Assembly (NCBI GenBank): GCA_947652115.1
Contig: OX393568.1
Location: forward strand, 2,559,847 to 2,623,846
DNA: 64,000 bases
Reading direction: 5' to 3'
DNA from: Blastomussa wellsi
Lineage: Eukaryota > Cnidaria > Anthozoa > Scleractinia > Plerogyridae
Below the pieces are notes generated by a model, which did no database searches, was not told the origin of the DNA, and worked only from the letters and a program-made list of their open reading frames with translations. Position numbers and translations under genes: made by a program. Positions 43,199 through 54,954 of this stretch are shown here, piece by piece; position 1 is the first letter of the stretch, and each line of letters opens with the position of its first letter.

Positions 43199-43972
43199 GG
43201 TTATGGTGCTACAGGTATTTCCTATTCGCTGATTTTGCAGTTGATATCCTGACACTGAAAGAAACTGTTTTATTAATCCTTTTTTGTTCCCAACTCGTGA
43301 AATTAAAGGTCATGAAAGAAAACCGTTTACCCGTGAAAAGTCAAATTATGAAAATTATCATTGAAAAACACTTGACGAAATATTTAGCTGTAAACAGATT
43401 TTTATTGCTTGGAAAGAAGTAATTCAATATTAACTCTTATTAGTTGAATGGAATCATGTTTTATTTAATGTTCCATCAGTCGAACTATTTAGCCTCACAT
43501 AGAAGGATCCTTTTATTTAGGGTAGTGTTCTGCAATGATTCTAAATTATATTTCGTGACTCAATAATAATGGTGATTTAATTAACGACGATACCTCGCGA
43601 TAACCACACAATTGCATTGCAGTTGTTAATTATCTCTGGCGCTTTGACAGCGAAAACAACTGCACTTCTGGAGCCTGTAACAAAACCGATGTGTTCAAAA
43701 TTTTTTATAACCCAAAATCACCAGCTTGGAATTACATCGATTAATAATTAACAATATTAGCGAGCGCTCATTTAACTTCTCTACATATTGATTTGTTTGA
43801 CGCTTTGTAATGTTCTCTTTGTAACTTCTCATGGTATAATTTGCAGAGATTTCTTTTGTTTACCGTGAATGTGCGAGTTTCTACAATTCAAAGTCCACAT
43901 AAAAGTTTACGTCAGACTTCGCCCATTGGATGTTTCGCATGGGAAAAGCTGTGAGGTATAAAACTCTAACGT

Positions 43973-44349
43973 CTAAGGAACTTTTCTGCGAAAGGTAAAA
44001 TTTTGTAGCCACTTTTCGATGGGTTGAAAATGTGTTATTTTTTCAGGAAACTTACGGAAATCTATATTCCAAATGTTATTTTTGCCCAGATCGCATTTAG
44101 CAAAGTTGCTAGAAGCAATCGATGATAGAAAATCGCAGAATGGCGTCGCCCCGACGTCCATCCGGCAGGGTACTGAATTCGTTAGAACCGAGTTTCTTCT
44201 GACCAATGGAAGTGACAAAGCATCCTTTGTTATCATTTTGTTCATGTTGCCGAATTTCCTGTGGAATGTTTTGTCAATTTTGCACACTTTCTTCAGAGGC
44301 ATCTGGGTATCCATGCCCATTTGTCTACCCAAATCTTGGAGCCGTCACA
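43973..44349 (-). pseudogene. Type B relic in unit 3 (119-codon frame)
   Basis: Here the RRNSVLTNS codons are intact, so a frame of 119 codons remains from MGRQMGMDTQ to the end, with TPFCDFLSS and WLQNFTFRRK. The N-terminal third is still missing and the start of the WNVTLGR part is deleted (about 15 bp shorter than in other units). A functional short protein cannot be excluded, but truncation makes this unlikely. Confidence 0.65.
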
Positions 44350-44435
44350 ACAAGGATGGCTGAGGATGGAGAAGATTTAAACGGATTGGAAATTACGATT
44401 TTCGAAAAAAATTAGGCTAAATTTAGCTCCTTAAG

Positions 44436-44565
44436 TTGGAAGAAAAATCTTTCTGTGATTCACTGTCGACCTTTCCATGTTCCAGTATATACACGAAACG
44501 ACTGTTGGTTTTAACTGACGGTGAAGAAGATTGTTTCCATGATTTCTAAACGTAAGACTGTCTCC
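44436..44565 (+). pseudogene. Type A' gene fragment, relic 4
   Basis: Same fragment as at 37353-37480 with TTTCTGTGATTCACTGTCG; no extended frame. Confidence 0.6.
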
Positions 44566-44970
44566 CAAATGTGGAGGATTTGGTCATAAACAGTGGTTTG
44601 CCTCCTTCGCTTTCCCTCGAAGCCGAGGAAATATAATAAAGAAACGCCTGCTTTCGTATAATATAAAATTTTACCAATTTACTCTGAATTAATTCAGGAC
44701 ATTTTTGCCCAATGTGTAATGGTCACGTGCAGTAAGCCTTCCGCACCGTAAGCAAATATCTGAATTAGCATGAATCCTTTAGAGGCGTTGCTCATATTAC
44801 GTAAGGTTCCCTGCAATATCATGTTGATTGTGTTTACACCAGCAATGGACTTTTATTTACAGTTGATCGTCCTCCTAAAAAAATTAAGTAACATAAACGT
44901 AGTTTAAACAAAGGGAATGCATGTTCAAACGTAATAACAGGTAAAATTGTATTATTCAGAGTAGAAAGTT

Positions 44971-45070
44971 CACGTGCTCACGTGCTCACGTGCCTCTTCA
45001 GTTAATGCACAAGAATTGAAGCACGTTAGTTACACTCCATCTACTTAATTGGCGGCTCATCTATATAAAG
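44971..45070 (+). promoter_or_regulatory. Promoter of A4: three CACGTG E-boxes and TATATAAAG
   Basis: CACGTG at 44971, 44979 and 44987 (8-bp spacing) and an extended TATATAAAG at 45062-45070. The ATG follows at 45198. Confidence 0.6.
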
Positions 45071-45197
45071 CGCACGCTTGCCTCACGCACAAGGCGAGTT
45101 GTACTGGGTGCAGCATCAAGGCTATCTGAATAGGTGCGCGTTGTTCTTGACTAGACTGATTTAGGAGTCCGTCGCTGGGAGCCAAGAGGAAGGCAAA

Positions 45198-45725
45198 ATG
45201 GCATACTTAAGTTCTCTGCGAAATCCTCGAAGGATTTCAGACCCAGGGTACTATAGGAACAACAATCCTTATGGAAATTTCCAAAGCAACTCAAGATTTC
45301 CAAAACTGATCTTCCAGAATGGAGCGAGAAAGAAAGCAAACGGCGTTGTAAGTCTGAACACACAATGTGAGCGAAAATATCGGTCGTGGAGTGATCCAAA
45401 TGGACAATTTACTAGGAATAGTGACATTTCGAGTGAGACAGGAACATCAAGTTACAAAGATCTGCAGGCCACTTGGGTGCTACCAAGATTGCAGGGAAAA
45501 ACGACCAACACAGCAAAGGACAACATCGAAGAAAAATCTTTCTGTGATTCTTTATCAAGCTTCCCGTGTTCTAGTATAGCGTCGAAACACCTGTCCGTTG
45601 TAACGCACGATGAAGATTATTTCCTCTCCAAAACTAAGACTGTCGTAAGCTGGATTCATGACAGCGTAAGTGGATGGAATGGAACCGCCGCTTGTAGAAA
45701 ATACGTTGGAAACCTTCACTTGTAA
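45198..45725 (+). CDS. Type A gene, copy A4 (175 aa)
   Basis: All features of the family are kept: NPRRISDPG, ARKKANG, FCDSLSSFPCSS, THDEDYF, SWIHDS and CRKYVGNL. Upstream, TTTAGGAGTCC carries a stop in the frame that is open in the other copies, which proves that the codons before this ATG are not conserved. Its 3' flank keeps the empty hAT site. Confidence 0.75.
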   Translation: MAYLSSLRNPRRISDPGYYRNNNPYGNFQSNSRFPKLIFQNGARKKANGVVSLNTQCERKYRSWSDPNGQFTRNSDISSETGTSSYKDLQATWVLPRLQGKTTNTAKDNIEEKSFCDSLSSFPCSSIASKHLSVVTHDEDYFLSKTKTVVSWIHDSVSGWNGTAACRKYVGNLHL

Positions 45726-46593
45726 ATTTTTATCTCAGTACAGTTTTATCTCAAACATTTCAACACCGCATTTCATGAACGTCCTTGCAATTAATTGCTT
45801 TTCATTACTTCACTTTCGAGGTTATGGTGCTACAGGTATTTCCTATTCACTGATTTTACAGTTGATATCCTAACATTTAGTGAAACTGTTTTATTAATCC
45901 TTTTTTTGTTCCCAAGTCGTGAAATTAAAGGTCATGAAAGAAAACCGTTTACCCGTGAAAAGTCAAATTATGAAAATTATCATTGAAAAACACTTGACGA
46001 AATATTTAGCTGTAAACAGATTTTTATTGCTTGAAAGAAGTAATTCAATATTAACTCTTATTAGCTGAATGGAATCATGTTTTATTTAATGTTCCATCAG
46101 TCGAACTATTTAGCCTCACATAGAAGGATCCTTTTATTTAAGGTAGTGTTCTGCAATGATTCTAAATTATATTTCGTGACTCAATGATGGTGATTTAGTA
46201 ATTAATGGAGATACCTCGCGATAACCACACAATTGCATTGTAGTTGTTAATTATCTCTGGCGCTTTGACAGCGAAAACAACTGTAATTCTGGAGCCTGTA
46301 ACAAAACCGATGTGTTCAAAATTTGTTATAACCCAAAATCACCAGCTTGGAATTACAGCGATTAATAAACAACAATATTAGCGAGCGCTCATTTAACTTC
46401 TCTACATGTTGAGTTGTTTGACGCTTTGTAATGTTCTCTTTGTAACTTCTCATGGTATAATTTGCAGAGATTTCTTTTGTTTATCGTGAATGTGCGAGTT
46501 TCTACAATTCAAAGTCCACATAAAAGTTTACGTCAGACTTCGCCCATTGGATGTTTCGCATGGGAAAAGCTGTGAGGTATAAACCTCTAACGT

Positions 46594-47104
46594 TTAAGGG
46601 ACTTTTCTGCGAAAGGTAAAATTTTGTAGCCACTTTTCGATGGGTTGAAAATTTGTTATTTTTTCAGGAAACTTACGGAAATCTTGAGTCCAAATGTAGT
46701 TTCTGCCCAAATCGCATTTAGCAAAGTTGCTAGAAGCAATCGACAATAGAGAATCACAGAATGGCGTCGCCCCGTCGTCCATCCGGCAGGGTAATGAATT
46801 CGTTAGAACCGAAGTAGTGGTAGTAGTAGTAGCACTTTATTTAGACACATTACACCAGTGAAGGAAGGGCTCATTATTTAAACGTGAACGTGTATGCTAA
46901 AATAAAAATGAAAAATAAATAAGTTATTTATTCTGGCCGATGGAAGTGACAAAGTATCTTTTGTTAGCACGTTTTTCATGTTGCCGTATTTCCTGTGGAA
47001 TGTTTGGTCTAGTTTGTGCACATTCTTTGGAGACATATTTATTTCTATCCATGCTCATTTGTCTACCCAAAGTTACATTCCATTTCTTTGAGCCATCAGA
47101 ACAA
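46594..47104 (-). pseudogene. Type B relic in unit 4, interrupted by insertion
   Basis: The C-terminal part reads TPFCDSLLSIASSNFAK and WLQNFTFRRK. After the RRN-type region a 120-bp insertion (about 46811-46933) splits the relic, and the remainder up to about 47104 is shortened. Confidence 0.7.
46811..46933 (-). mobile_element. Short retroelement 3' fragment inserted in the B relic
   Basis: AGTAGTGGTAGTAGTAGTAG followed by CACTTTATTTAGACACATT is absent from the other units. Inverted, it ends in AATAAAGTG plus (CTA)n, a LINE/SINE-type 3' end with a short tandem tail. It is a 5'-truncated insertion. Confidence 0.6.
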
Positions 47105-47215
47105 GGATGGCTGAGGATGGAGAAGATTTAAACGGATTGGAAATGACGATTTTCGAAAAAAAATTCGGCCAAATTTTCAAAGGACACGAATGATATACGA
47201 TGACGTAGCTCCTTT

Positions 47216-47284
47216 AAATTGGAAGAAAAATCTTTATGTGATTCACTGTGGAGCTTTCCATGTTCCAGTATATCCACGGAATCA
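47216..47284 (+). pseudogene. Type A' gene fragment, relic 5
   Basis: Only about 70 bp remain (TTGGAAGAAAAATCTTTATG through CCAGTATATCCACGGAA). This is the shortest of the relics. Confidence 0.55.
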
Positions 47285-47584
47285 ATTCAGGACATTTTTG
47301 CCCAGTGTGTAATTGTCACGTGCAGTAAGCCTTCCACACCAAAAGCAAATATTTGAGGGTGTGAATCTGTTAGAGGCGATGCCCATATAATATCCATTTA
47401 ATTGTGTTTACACCAGGAATGTACTTTTATTTACAGTTGATCTTCCCGCTGAAAAAAAACCGTACTTTTAAGAAAGTGAATACGACAAATGAAACCTGTT
47501 CCAAAATGTAGCCTGAAGCAGTGTCAACATAGCATAACACACATTGACGGGTAAAATTGTGATACGATTTCAGAGTAGAAGGTT

Positions 47585-47673
47585 CACGTGCTCACGTGCC
47601 TCTTCAGTTAATGCACAAGAATTGAAGCACGTTAGTTACACTCCAGCTACTTAATTGGCGGCTCATGTATAAG
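47585..47673 (+). promoter_or_regulatory. Promoter of A5: two CACGTG E-boxes and TATA box
   Basis: CACGTG at 47585 and 47593 and TATAAG at 47668, 133 bp before the ATG at 47801. Confidence 0.6.
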
Positions 47674-47800
47674 CGCACGCTAGCCTCACGCACAAGGCGA
47701 GTTGTACTGGGTGCAGCATCAAGGCTATCTGAATAGGTGCGCGTTGTTCTTGACTAGTCTGATTTATGATTCTGTCGCTGGGAGCCAAGAGGAAGGCAAA

Positions 47801-48328
47801 ATGGCATACTTAAGTTCTCTGCGAAATCCTCGAAGGATTTCAGACCCAGGGTTCTATAGGAACAACAATCCTTATGGAAATTTCCAAAGCAACTCTAGAT
47901 TTCCAAAACTGATCTTCCAGAATGGAGCGAGAAAGAAAGCAAACGGCGTTGTAAGTCTGAACACACAATGTGAGCGAAAATACCGGTCGTGGAGTGATCC
48001 AAATGGAGAATTTATTAGGAATAGTGACATTTCGAGTGAGACAGGAACATCAGGTTACAAAGATCTGCAGGCCGCTTGGGTGCTACCAAGATTGCAGGGA
48101 AAAGCGTCCAACACAGCAAAGGACAACTTCGAAGAAAAATCTTTCTGTGATTCATTATCAAGCTTTCCGTGTTCTAGTATAGCGTCGAAACACCTGTCCG
48201 TTGTAACGCACGATGAAGATTATTTCCTCTCCAAAACTAAGACTGTCGTAAGCTGGGTTCATGACAGCGTAAGCGGATGGAATGGAACCGCCGCTTGCAG
48301 AAAATACCTTGGAAACCTTCACTTGTAA
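47801..48328 (+). CDS. Type A gene, copy A5 (175 aa)
   Basis: Intact copy with DPGFYRN (as in A'), FCDSLSSFPCSS, THDEDYF and SWVHDS. Its 3' flank (to about 49010) matches the segment at 30220-30930, unlike the flanks of A1-A4, so this copy keeps the older downstream sequence of the family. It is the last + strand copy; the intact B gene lies 1.6 kb further on, facing it. Confidence 0.75.
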   Translation: MAYLSSLRNPRRISDPGFYRNNNPYGNFQSNSRFPKLIFQNGARKKANGVVSLNTQCERKYRSWSDPNGEFIRNSDISSETGTSGYKDLQAAWVLPRLQGKASNTAKDNFEEKSFCDSLSSFPCSSIASKHLSVVTHDEDYFLSKTKTVVSWVHDSVSGWNGTAACRKYLGNLHL

Positions 48329-49927
48329 ATTTACAGTTTTATCTCAAACATTTCAACACTGCATTTCATGTACTTGTTTATATGGATTACCTTTACCACG
48401 TGCAGTGAAGGCCTAGCTAATTCAGTGCTTCCCACCGAAAGCAAATATCTTAGTTTGCTTGAAGCGCGCGCTGCCATTTGTAGTCAAGGTGGAAAAGACA
48501 CACAAACAGAAAAATCATTACTCTCATTTGTTCCAAAACATCGAGATTGTAGTTCATGAAGACAAAAGAGGCTTTGATTAAATTGGATCCTTTATTCAAA
48601 TCTTAAAAGTTTAACGACACTAATCAATACAGTTATCTTGAAAAGTCGCAACCCCGCAATATCATGCATGTTGACAGCATGCACCAACAATGAATTTTGT
48701 TTGCACTCAATAGTTTCTGTTAAAACAAAACTAAAACAAATTGAACGCACTTACGACAAAGTGAATGTGTCAAATTCGCAATAGAGTTGAATGTTTGTCA
48801 AAATGTAGCCTGAAGACAGAAAATAATATTTACTGTCATCGCCCAGGTGATATTCAGGAAGAGTCGCTCACGTGCATGCCTCAAGAAAACGCGTGAGAGA
48901 GAACGTGCCGTGACCACTGACCAGTGAGCCGGTAACTGTCATGGTATCATTAAAATCGTATAAAATTAAACGTATGAATATTCCAAAGTAGTTCGTGATG
49001 ACTGATCGGTTTTGGGTTCTTGTTTGAGTTCAAACAGCTTCTAGCCTACCGGGTAATAAAATTAAAAATACAGGCCATTCGAAAACTTTGTAAAATAACC
49101 GTCCGCTACCGAAACACAATACTGCTGCACTTTGACCAATACTGATAATTGATGCTTTAATAAAACCGCTAAGTTCCCTCTTCTATCAGAAACCGTTACG
49201 TTGCAAAATGAGTCCTTGTTATTCCTTACGTCACTTGCGAGTGCTGCAGGTATTTCGTATTCAATTTTACAGTTGACTGTTATACTAACATTGAGAGAAA
49301 CTGTTTTATAAATCCTGGTTTGTTCCCAACTCGTTAAATTAAAGGCCGTGAAAGAAAAGCGTTTACCCTTGAAAAGTCAAATGATGAAAAATTATTTATT
49401 GAAAGACACTTGACGAAATATTCAGCTGTAAACAGAATTTAATTGTTTGAAAAGAAGTAATTTAATATTTGTTCCTAAAGTTCTGAATTGAATCATGTTG
49501 TATTTAATGTTGCATCAGCCGAAGCATTTAGCGTCATATAGAAGGCGAAGGGTCATTTTATTTAAAGTAGTGTTCTGTAATGATTCTTAATTATATTTCG
49601 TGACTCAATAATAATGGTGATTTAATTAACGACGATAACTCGCGATAACGACACTGCGGTGAATTATCTCTGGCGCTTTCACAGCGAAAACAACTGCAAT
49701 CCTGCAGCCTGTATCGAAACCGATTTACATAATGACGCTTTGTTGTTCGCTCTGTAACTTCTCATGGTATAATTTGAAGAGATTTCTTTTGTTTGCCGTG
49801 AATGTGCGAATTTCTGCAGTTCAAAATTCACATAAAATTATACGTCAGACTCCGCCCATTGCCTGTTTCGCACGGGAAAAGCTGCGAGCTATGAACCTCT
49901 CAATGGTTTGAAATCTAAACAAGTACA

Positions 49928-50527
49928 CTAAAGTTTAGGGAACTTTTCTGAGCCAGGATTTAAAGCTGGTTCGGGTAAATTTTTTAGCCACATTTCGATG
50001 GCTTGAAACTTTGCAACTTTGTCAGGAAACTTACGTACATCTTGAGTCCAAATGTTATTTCTGCCCACATAGGATTTAGCAAAGTTGCTTGAAGCAATCG
50101 ATGATAGGGAATCACAGAATGACGCCGCCTCGTCGTCCATCCGGTAGGGCACTGAATTCGTTAGAACCGAGTTCCTTCTGGCCGATGGAAGTGATAAAGC
50201 TTCCTTTGTTATCATTTTGTTCATGTTGCCGAATTTCCTTTGGAATGTTTGGTCCATTTTGTGCACTTTCTTCAGAGACATCTGAGTATCCATGCCCATT
50301 TGTCTACCCAAAGTTACATTCCATTTCTTGAAGCCATCACATGACTCTTGGCCGCCTGTTTGCTTGAGATGCCTCGTGGCCTCGGACTCGCTGACTTTTA
50401 TTGAAAGCCTGTGACTTGCCAAACATTTTTCCAATCTTGTCGTGACACACAGATGCCTTGAAAAGTCTAATGAAATTTTCCTTTTGTGGCCTAAGTTACT
50501 CCCCATAATAGAATCCCTCGTGTTCAT
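49928..50527 (-). CDS. Type B gene, intact (199 aa, unknown function)
   Basis: An intronless frame from ATG (50527-50525) to the stop at 49928. The protein is hydrophilic with no signal or TM segment. Parts in order: MNTRDSI, HKRKISLDFSRHLC (14-27) with a basophilic phosphosite RKIS, a charged middle, MDQTFQRKFGNM (91-102), SARRNSVL (115-122), the acidic DDEAASFCDSLSS module (131-143) and a C-terminal FQAIEMWLKNLPEPAL (174-189). It shares the module with the A family and is clearly homologous to C (56894-57451) and to the broken copy at 53176-53759. The relics inside the tandem units derive from this type. Function unknown; likely cytoplasmic or nuclear. Confidence 0.75.
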   Translation of the reverse strand: MNTRDSIMGSNLGHKRKISLDFSRHLCVTTRLEKCLASHRLSIKVSESEATRHLKQTGGQESCDGFKKWNVTLGRQMGMDTQMSLKKVHKMDQTFQRKFGNMNKMITKEALSLPSARRNSVLTNSVPYRMDDEAASFCDSLSSIASSNFAKSYVGRNNIWTQDVRKFPDKVAKFQAIEMWLKNLPEPALNPGSEKFPKL

Positions 50528-53175
50528 TTTATCAACAAATAACTGGAATTTGTTACATGAACGTTTGAGTGGAAAGAAAATTGAAATGAAATGGATGTAA
50601 ACAGAGTACTTTACAAGGGAATCAATATTGAAGTGTTAATATATTAGCCAGTTCGTCGAACAACTACTGTACTAAATGACAAAATAGCCTATCAAACACA
50701 CTTGAGTGACACATGTGTTATCTCGGGTGGAGGGGTGGGGTGTTTCGTGAAATGTAGATCGATATTGAAAGTTGTCCCCGAAACACGGCAAGTACTAATA
50801 CTGAAATACTGCTAGTCGCAGTTCCAAGTTTTGGAATAGATCTAAATCCCTTTTACTCATCGGATTATGACATTAAATAAAACTTCGAGATAAACTTCCA
50901 AAAAACAGACGGCATGCTCCACCCGATATGACTCGTCCCCAGGCACCGGTCGGACCAAGGAGCGACGACTGGGGACGAGGCAGGATCTAACGTAATACAG
51001 TAATAGCCCGCGTATAAGAACCCTGGTTTTAAGAACCTGTTAGGCTGTAAATGATACAAAGGAACCTAAACAATGGAAACTAATACTACAATAAGTCATG
51101 TTTTCTCTTTCTTACTTAAAGGCCATTTCCAGTCCGTACTGCACAATCTCCGCTTGCACAGTGACACGATGAAACGTAAACAAACCAAAATGAAAATTAC
51201 GGGTAAAAACTAACCTTTTTCTTCATTATCAACATCCGATATCCTCGATCGTGCGTGTTTTGTTTTGTTTTTACTCGCGGTGCATAAAATCTATATCTTA
51301 AAGCAAATAAAGAAGCCTAAGCCATCTATATTTCATGTATACTGTCATAAAACACTCTGGACATTTGAGAACACTCGAGAAATGTAGAAAACACTCGCCT
51401 GTGGCTCGTGTTGTCTACATTTTAACTGATTACGTCGTGTTTCATGTTAATTAAACTAAACTTGATAAACTTTGAGCCTTCATCATAGAAACATTACCTT
51501 GCTTTTAGTTTTATTATACTCATTTCCATAAATGAAGTTTTGGCAAAGCAAGAATTGTAGCAAACAACAGAGCTTTGTAAACAGTTTACCTGCATGCTTT
51601 CTATAGCTGCCGCTGTTGATGACATACTTGACGCTGTACGTAATTAAACAGGGTTGGAATGTTTTCCGCAATCGCATAAACTTGTACCAAGGAATGCCAG
51701 CCAATGCACGTCCACAATTACTGCTGTCATGGTTAAAAGTCAATGTGTCAGTAAACAACTGAGGCCAGATGAATAAACTGCGCATTTTTATCGAAGCCAT
51801 AAGATAAAAATGTTGTGCTAGTTACACTGAAACAATGTAGCTAGGCAAACATCCAGCAATAAATTGATAAAATGCGAACGTTATCACACATGCAGTTATT
51901 AAAAATTGTTTTAAAGGAACTAGGAAGCGAAAGCTAAGAAACAAGAAATGAATATTTAATTTTTATGAATGAAATTCAAAGGTGGGTAATGCATCCAGTT
52001 TATCGGTGGCGTCTTATAAAGAAAATAGGTAAAGCCAAAAGTACTAAAAATCGTTACCGTAGAGCCGCCATCTTGGATTCGTCTCACGCAGAAATTGTGC
52101 TCGTGATTTTAAAATGTTCACAAGTCATATAGGAAATTGGCATTAACTGACGAAAATATGCTTGCCGGAATATGCAGCTACCAGATTTAATTGTTGAAAC
52201 GAAGTATAAGCTATGCCTGTGTTTTTCAAAACTTAAGGGAAACGAGCCAATACTTTAAAATTACCATTTAACTAAACTCCTGCCCAGGTTTAAACTATTA
52301 TTTGAGCTATCTCGTACTGATGTAAAAGAAAATTAAATGAGCAAATAAAATGACTGACTGATTGACTGAACATTGAAGCATTTGCGCCACACGTGCATAG
52401 ATAGACCCCCCTCCCTTGACAAGGAACGATGCTTCATATTTCGTGACAAGACATTCTGTTTCAAAATGGATATAGGCTCCCATTAATCTATCAGTTACAC
52501 CTTTTGTGTGCGAAATGTAAATTTCTATCTTTGCACCCGTGACGCGTTTGCAGTCAAGTACCTGTAAGCTTAAAATGTTTCAAAATTCCATAAAATGAAG
52601 AAAAAACCTAAATAAGAGATAAATTCAAACATAACAATTCTTAGATCGAAATGGTCTTCACGTTTTAATCTGCTAGAAAGCAGGTTGTTGTTTGTCGCGG
52701 CTGTTTACGCGTTGTGATCATGAATGGCCAAGCCAAGCCCCTTTTATACCGGAATTTCTTGTTTAATGGCTGGGTTTTAGTCGGTATTTTCAACTTGCTA
52801 TATTTCATTCTGCTAACGACATAATTTTGTTCTCTTTATAAATTGGACAAGTAAATTTATTGTGCAGCTGCAGTCAATGCAATAAAAATTAATGTTCATA
52901 TTTTACTGTAAGTGCAAAGATATCTCTTCATTAAAAATAATCTCTGATTAATATATATCCGTCTATTGTAAAATCTTGTAAGAAATATCTCATATCATTT
53001 CGAAGTCCAGCTAGACGGTTCTTACGTTTCTTCGTTATTGCTTATACCCTAAGCACATCAGTTTTCTGAACATTCTTTCCTGAGTTCCTTACAGCAAAGT
53101 CAGCTTTAGTTTAGTATACATCAAGCTAAAGTTTGGCCGCAGTTATTTTTGTCAGGAACTAGCTCAGCTAGTTAA
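50528..53175. other. Intergenic, repeat fragments
   Basis: Contains a hairpin with ACTCGTCCCCAG / CTGGGGACGAG arms (50929-50982), related to 60675-60790, and the composite repeat at 51118-51425. An open frame on the minus strand at 51483-51800 ends near a possible donor, but I cannot support it as an exon. The rest shows nothing I can name. Confidence 0.45.
51118..51425. repeat. Composite of two repeats also found around the CUB2 exon
   Basis: 51118-51240 is the inverted copy of 11815-11955. It is joined directly to 51240-51425, a direct-orientation copy of 10905-11100. In the CUB gene the two pieces are 700 bp apart and flank exon 5. Confidence 0.65.
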
Positions 53176-53759
53176 CTAAATTTTTGAGAGATTTCCTATA
53201 TCAGGCTTAAACACTGGTTTAGGTAGACTTTGTAGCCACTTTTCGATGGCATCAAACTTTGCAATCTTGTCAGATAATTTTCGAACATCTTGTATCCCAT
53301 TTTCCTGTTTGTCCACGTGGTCAGTAATGCTACTACAAGCGATCGATGAAACAGAATCACACAACGAGCTTGAATCGTCGTCATCAATGCGACAGTGTTC
53401 TGAAAATTGTAGACCGCCTTTTCTTCTTGTCTGATGCAGCGATGGTGTTAAGGCGTGCGTTTTTGTCATTTCAGGCTTGCTACCGAACTTTCTGTGAAAT
53501 TTCTGGTCCATGTTATATACTTCTCGTGGCGCCCAGTTAAGAACGCTTACCTGCCTTGCCAGCGTTAAATTCCTTCATATGATCCATGCCCTACTTTCCC
53601 AAGATACGTCTTGTCTACGAAATCGCTGGATAATGTGGTCGTTCTTCTTTCCATAACATCTCTGGACCTCGTTGTGATACATAGATGCCTTGAATAGGCC
53701 AAATAATGCTTCTTCGTACAATTCAAGTTATTCCCTGCTAAGGTATTTTTCGTGTTCAT
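53176..53759 (-). pseudogene. Type B gene copy with frameshifts (B')
   Basis: The N-terminal frame (53759-53565) starts MNTKNTLAGN and has YSRHLCITTRS as in B. The C-terminal frame (53511-53176) starts MDQKFHRKFGSK and has the module DDDDSSSLCDSVSSIACSS and FDAIEKWLQSLPKPV. The joining part (about 53512-53590) needs at least two frame changes and has stops. The basophilic site is lost (KKHYL instead of RKISL). It is a recent pseudogene, or carries sequence errors. Confidence 0.65.
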
Positions 53760-54840
53760 TTTTTCTCGGTCTTCCTCGTTCGTCGTTTCCTTCGTGGGGA
53801 AGAAGGCAATTTCTGCAACTGGCTATAGACCTCGCTGGATCATATATCAAAATTCTTACATGAGTCCGAGGCTTAAAATTCTGATTAAAAATGCAAATCT
53901 TCTTTTGCCTGATAATTCCCACAAGAGACTTGATCAGTAAAGGAAATAAAACCAATTAAATTTATACATAAGTTCAGTCATAAATTTTAAATCCTCGGTA
54001 CAATGTTTGAATTTTGAAATATCGAATGTGGGCTATTTTTGAAAGTTTATCAATTTAGTTTCGATAGTTGTTTTCACAAAATAAGTAATTGAGTGGAAAT
54101 ATCTACGTTTGATTGACAGCCATGGTAACGTCATACACAACCACGGCACGAGTGACTGTGCTTTGTCACCGTGTACTTCAGCTTGATCACGAGTTTTATA
54201 CACCTATCCGAGAAAGTTGGATAATATCGATATCAACTCAGTAAGCCTTCTTCTGCAACATCAAATCAAAAGAGATTTTGTCGTATCTATTTGTCCTGAT
54301 TCTAGCAAAGAGTCTTCTTTTTCTTTATTTAATAGCTGTTGTAATTGCTGATATGGAAATTTCTTATGATAGAGCAAAAACACAACGGTAAAGCTTAGCG
54401 TGCAATACCAAATACGATATCGAAATACAGTGATTTGGTTCAAGTCAATGATAACTAATGCTTATATATAATAATTTCGACTTCAAAACATATCATTTAT
54501 CATGTCTATGGTTGGTTACAAAGTTGATATGCGACACGTGATTTTTATTATTAGGCAAATTGCTTATTGATGTACGTCGATTCGATCTATTCTTAGCTGT
54601 CAGAGAAAAATAAATTGTATTCATTCTTGAAATTCGCAAGCAAATCGATTAACTGCAGCTGATTCGTCACGTCACTGACGAGCAATTTAAATGGTTTATT
54701 GCATGCCTTCAGTTTCACGGACCTACGTCACGATGTTTGGGGTTATTTTTTGCGATAAAATGAAGGAAACCTAAAACCAATAGTTTACTAAGGAAGAAAA
54801 ACAGCAATGATACAACAGGTGATACAAAGCCAAAAAGGAA
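53760..54840. other. Intergenic, nothing identified
   Basis: AT-rich sequence without open frames of interest. No repeat family could be matched within the window. Confidence 0.4.
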
Positions 54841-54890
54841 CAAGGACGGTTGAGGATGGAGAAGATTGAGACGGATTACAAAAATGACGA
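54785..54890 (+). repeat. Dispersed GAGGATGGAGAAGATT repeat
   Basis: Matches 12130-12235 (inverted) over about 100 bp, including AAAAAGGAACAAGGACGG. It directly precedes the Penelope-like element. Confidence 0.55.
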
Positions 54891-54954
54891 TACTCATCAG
54901 TGAATTCCCAATTAGAGAAAGAGGTGTACTATCTTTAATGTGGGAGGGAAGAAT

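Noticed and set aside
51483..51800. 105-codon frame on - with a possible donor after the HA codons
   Set aside because: It starts with ATG and looks slightly protein-like (CGRALAGIPWYKF), but I found no partner exon or domain.
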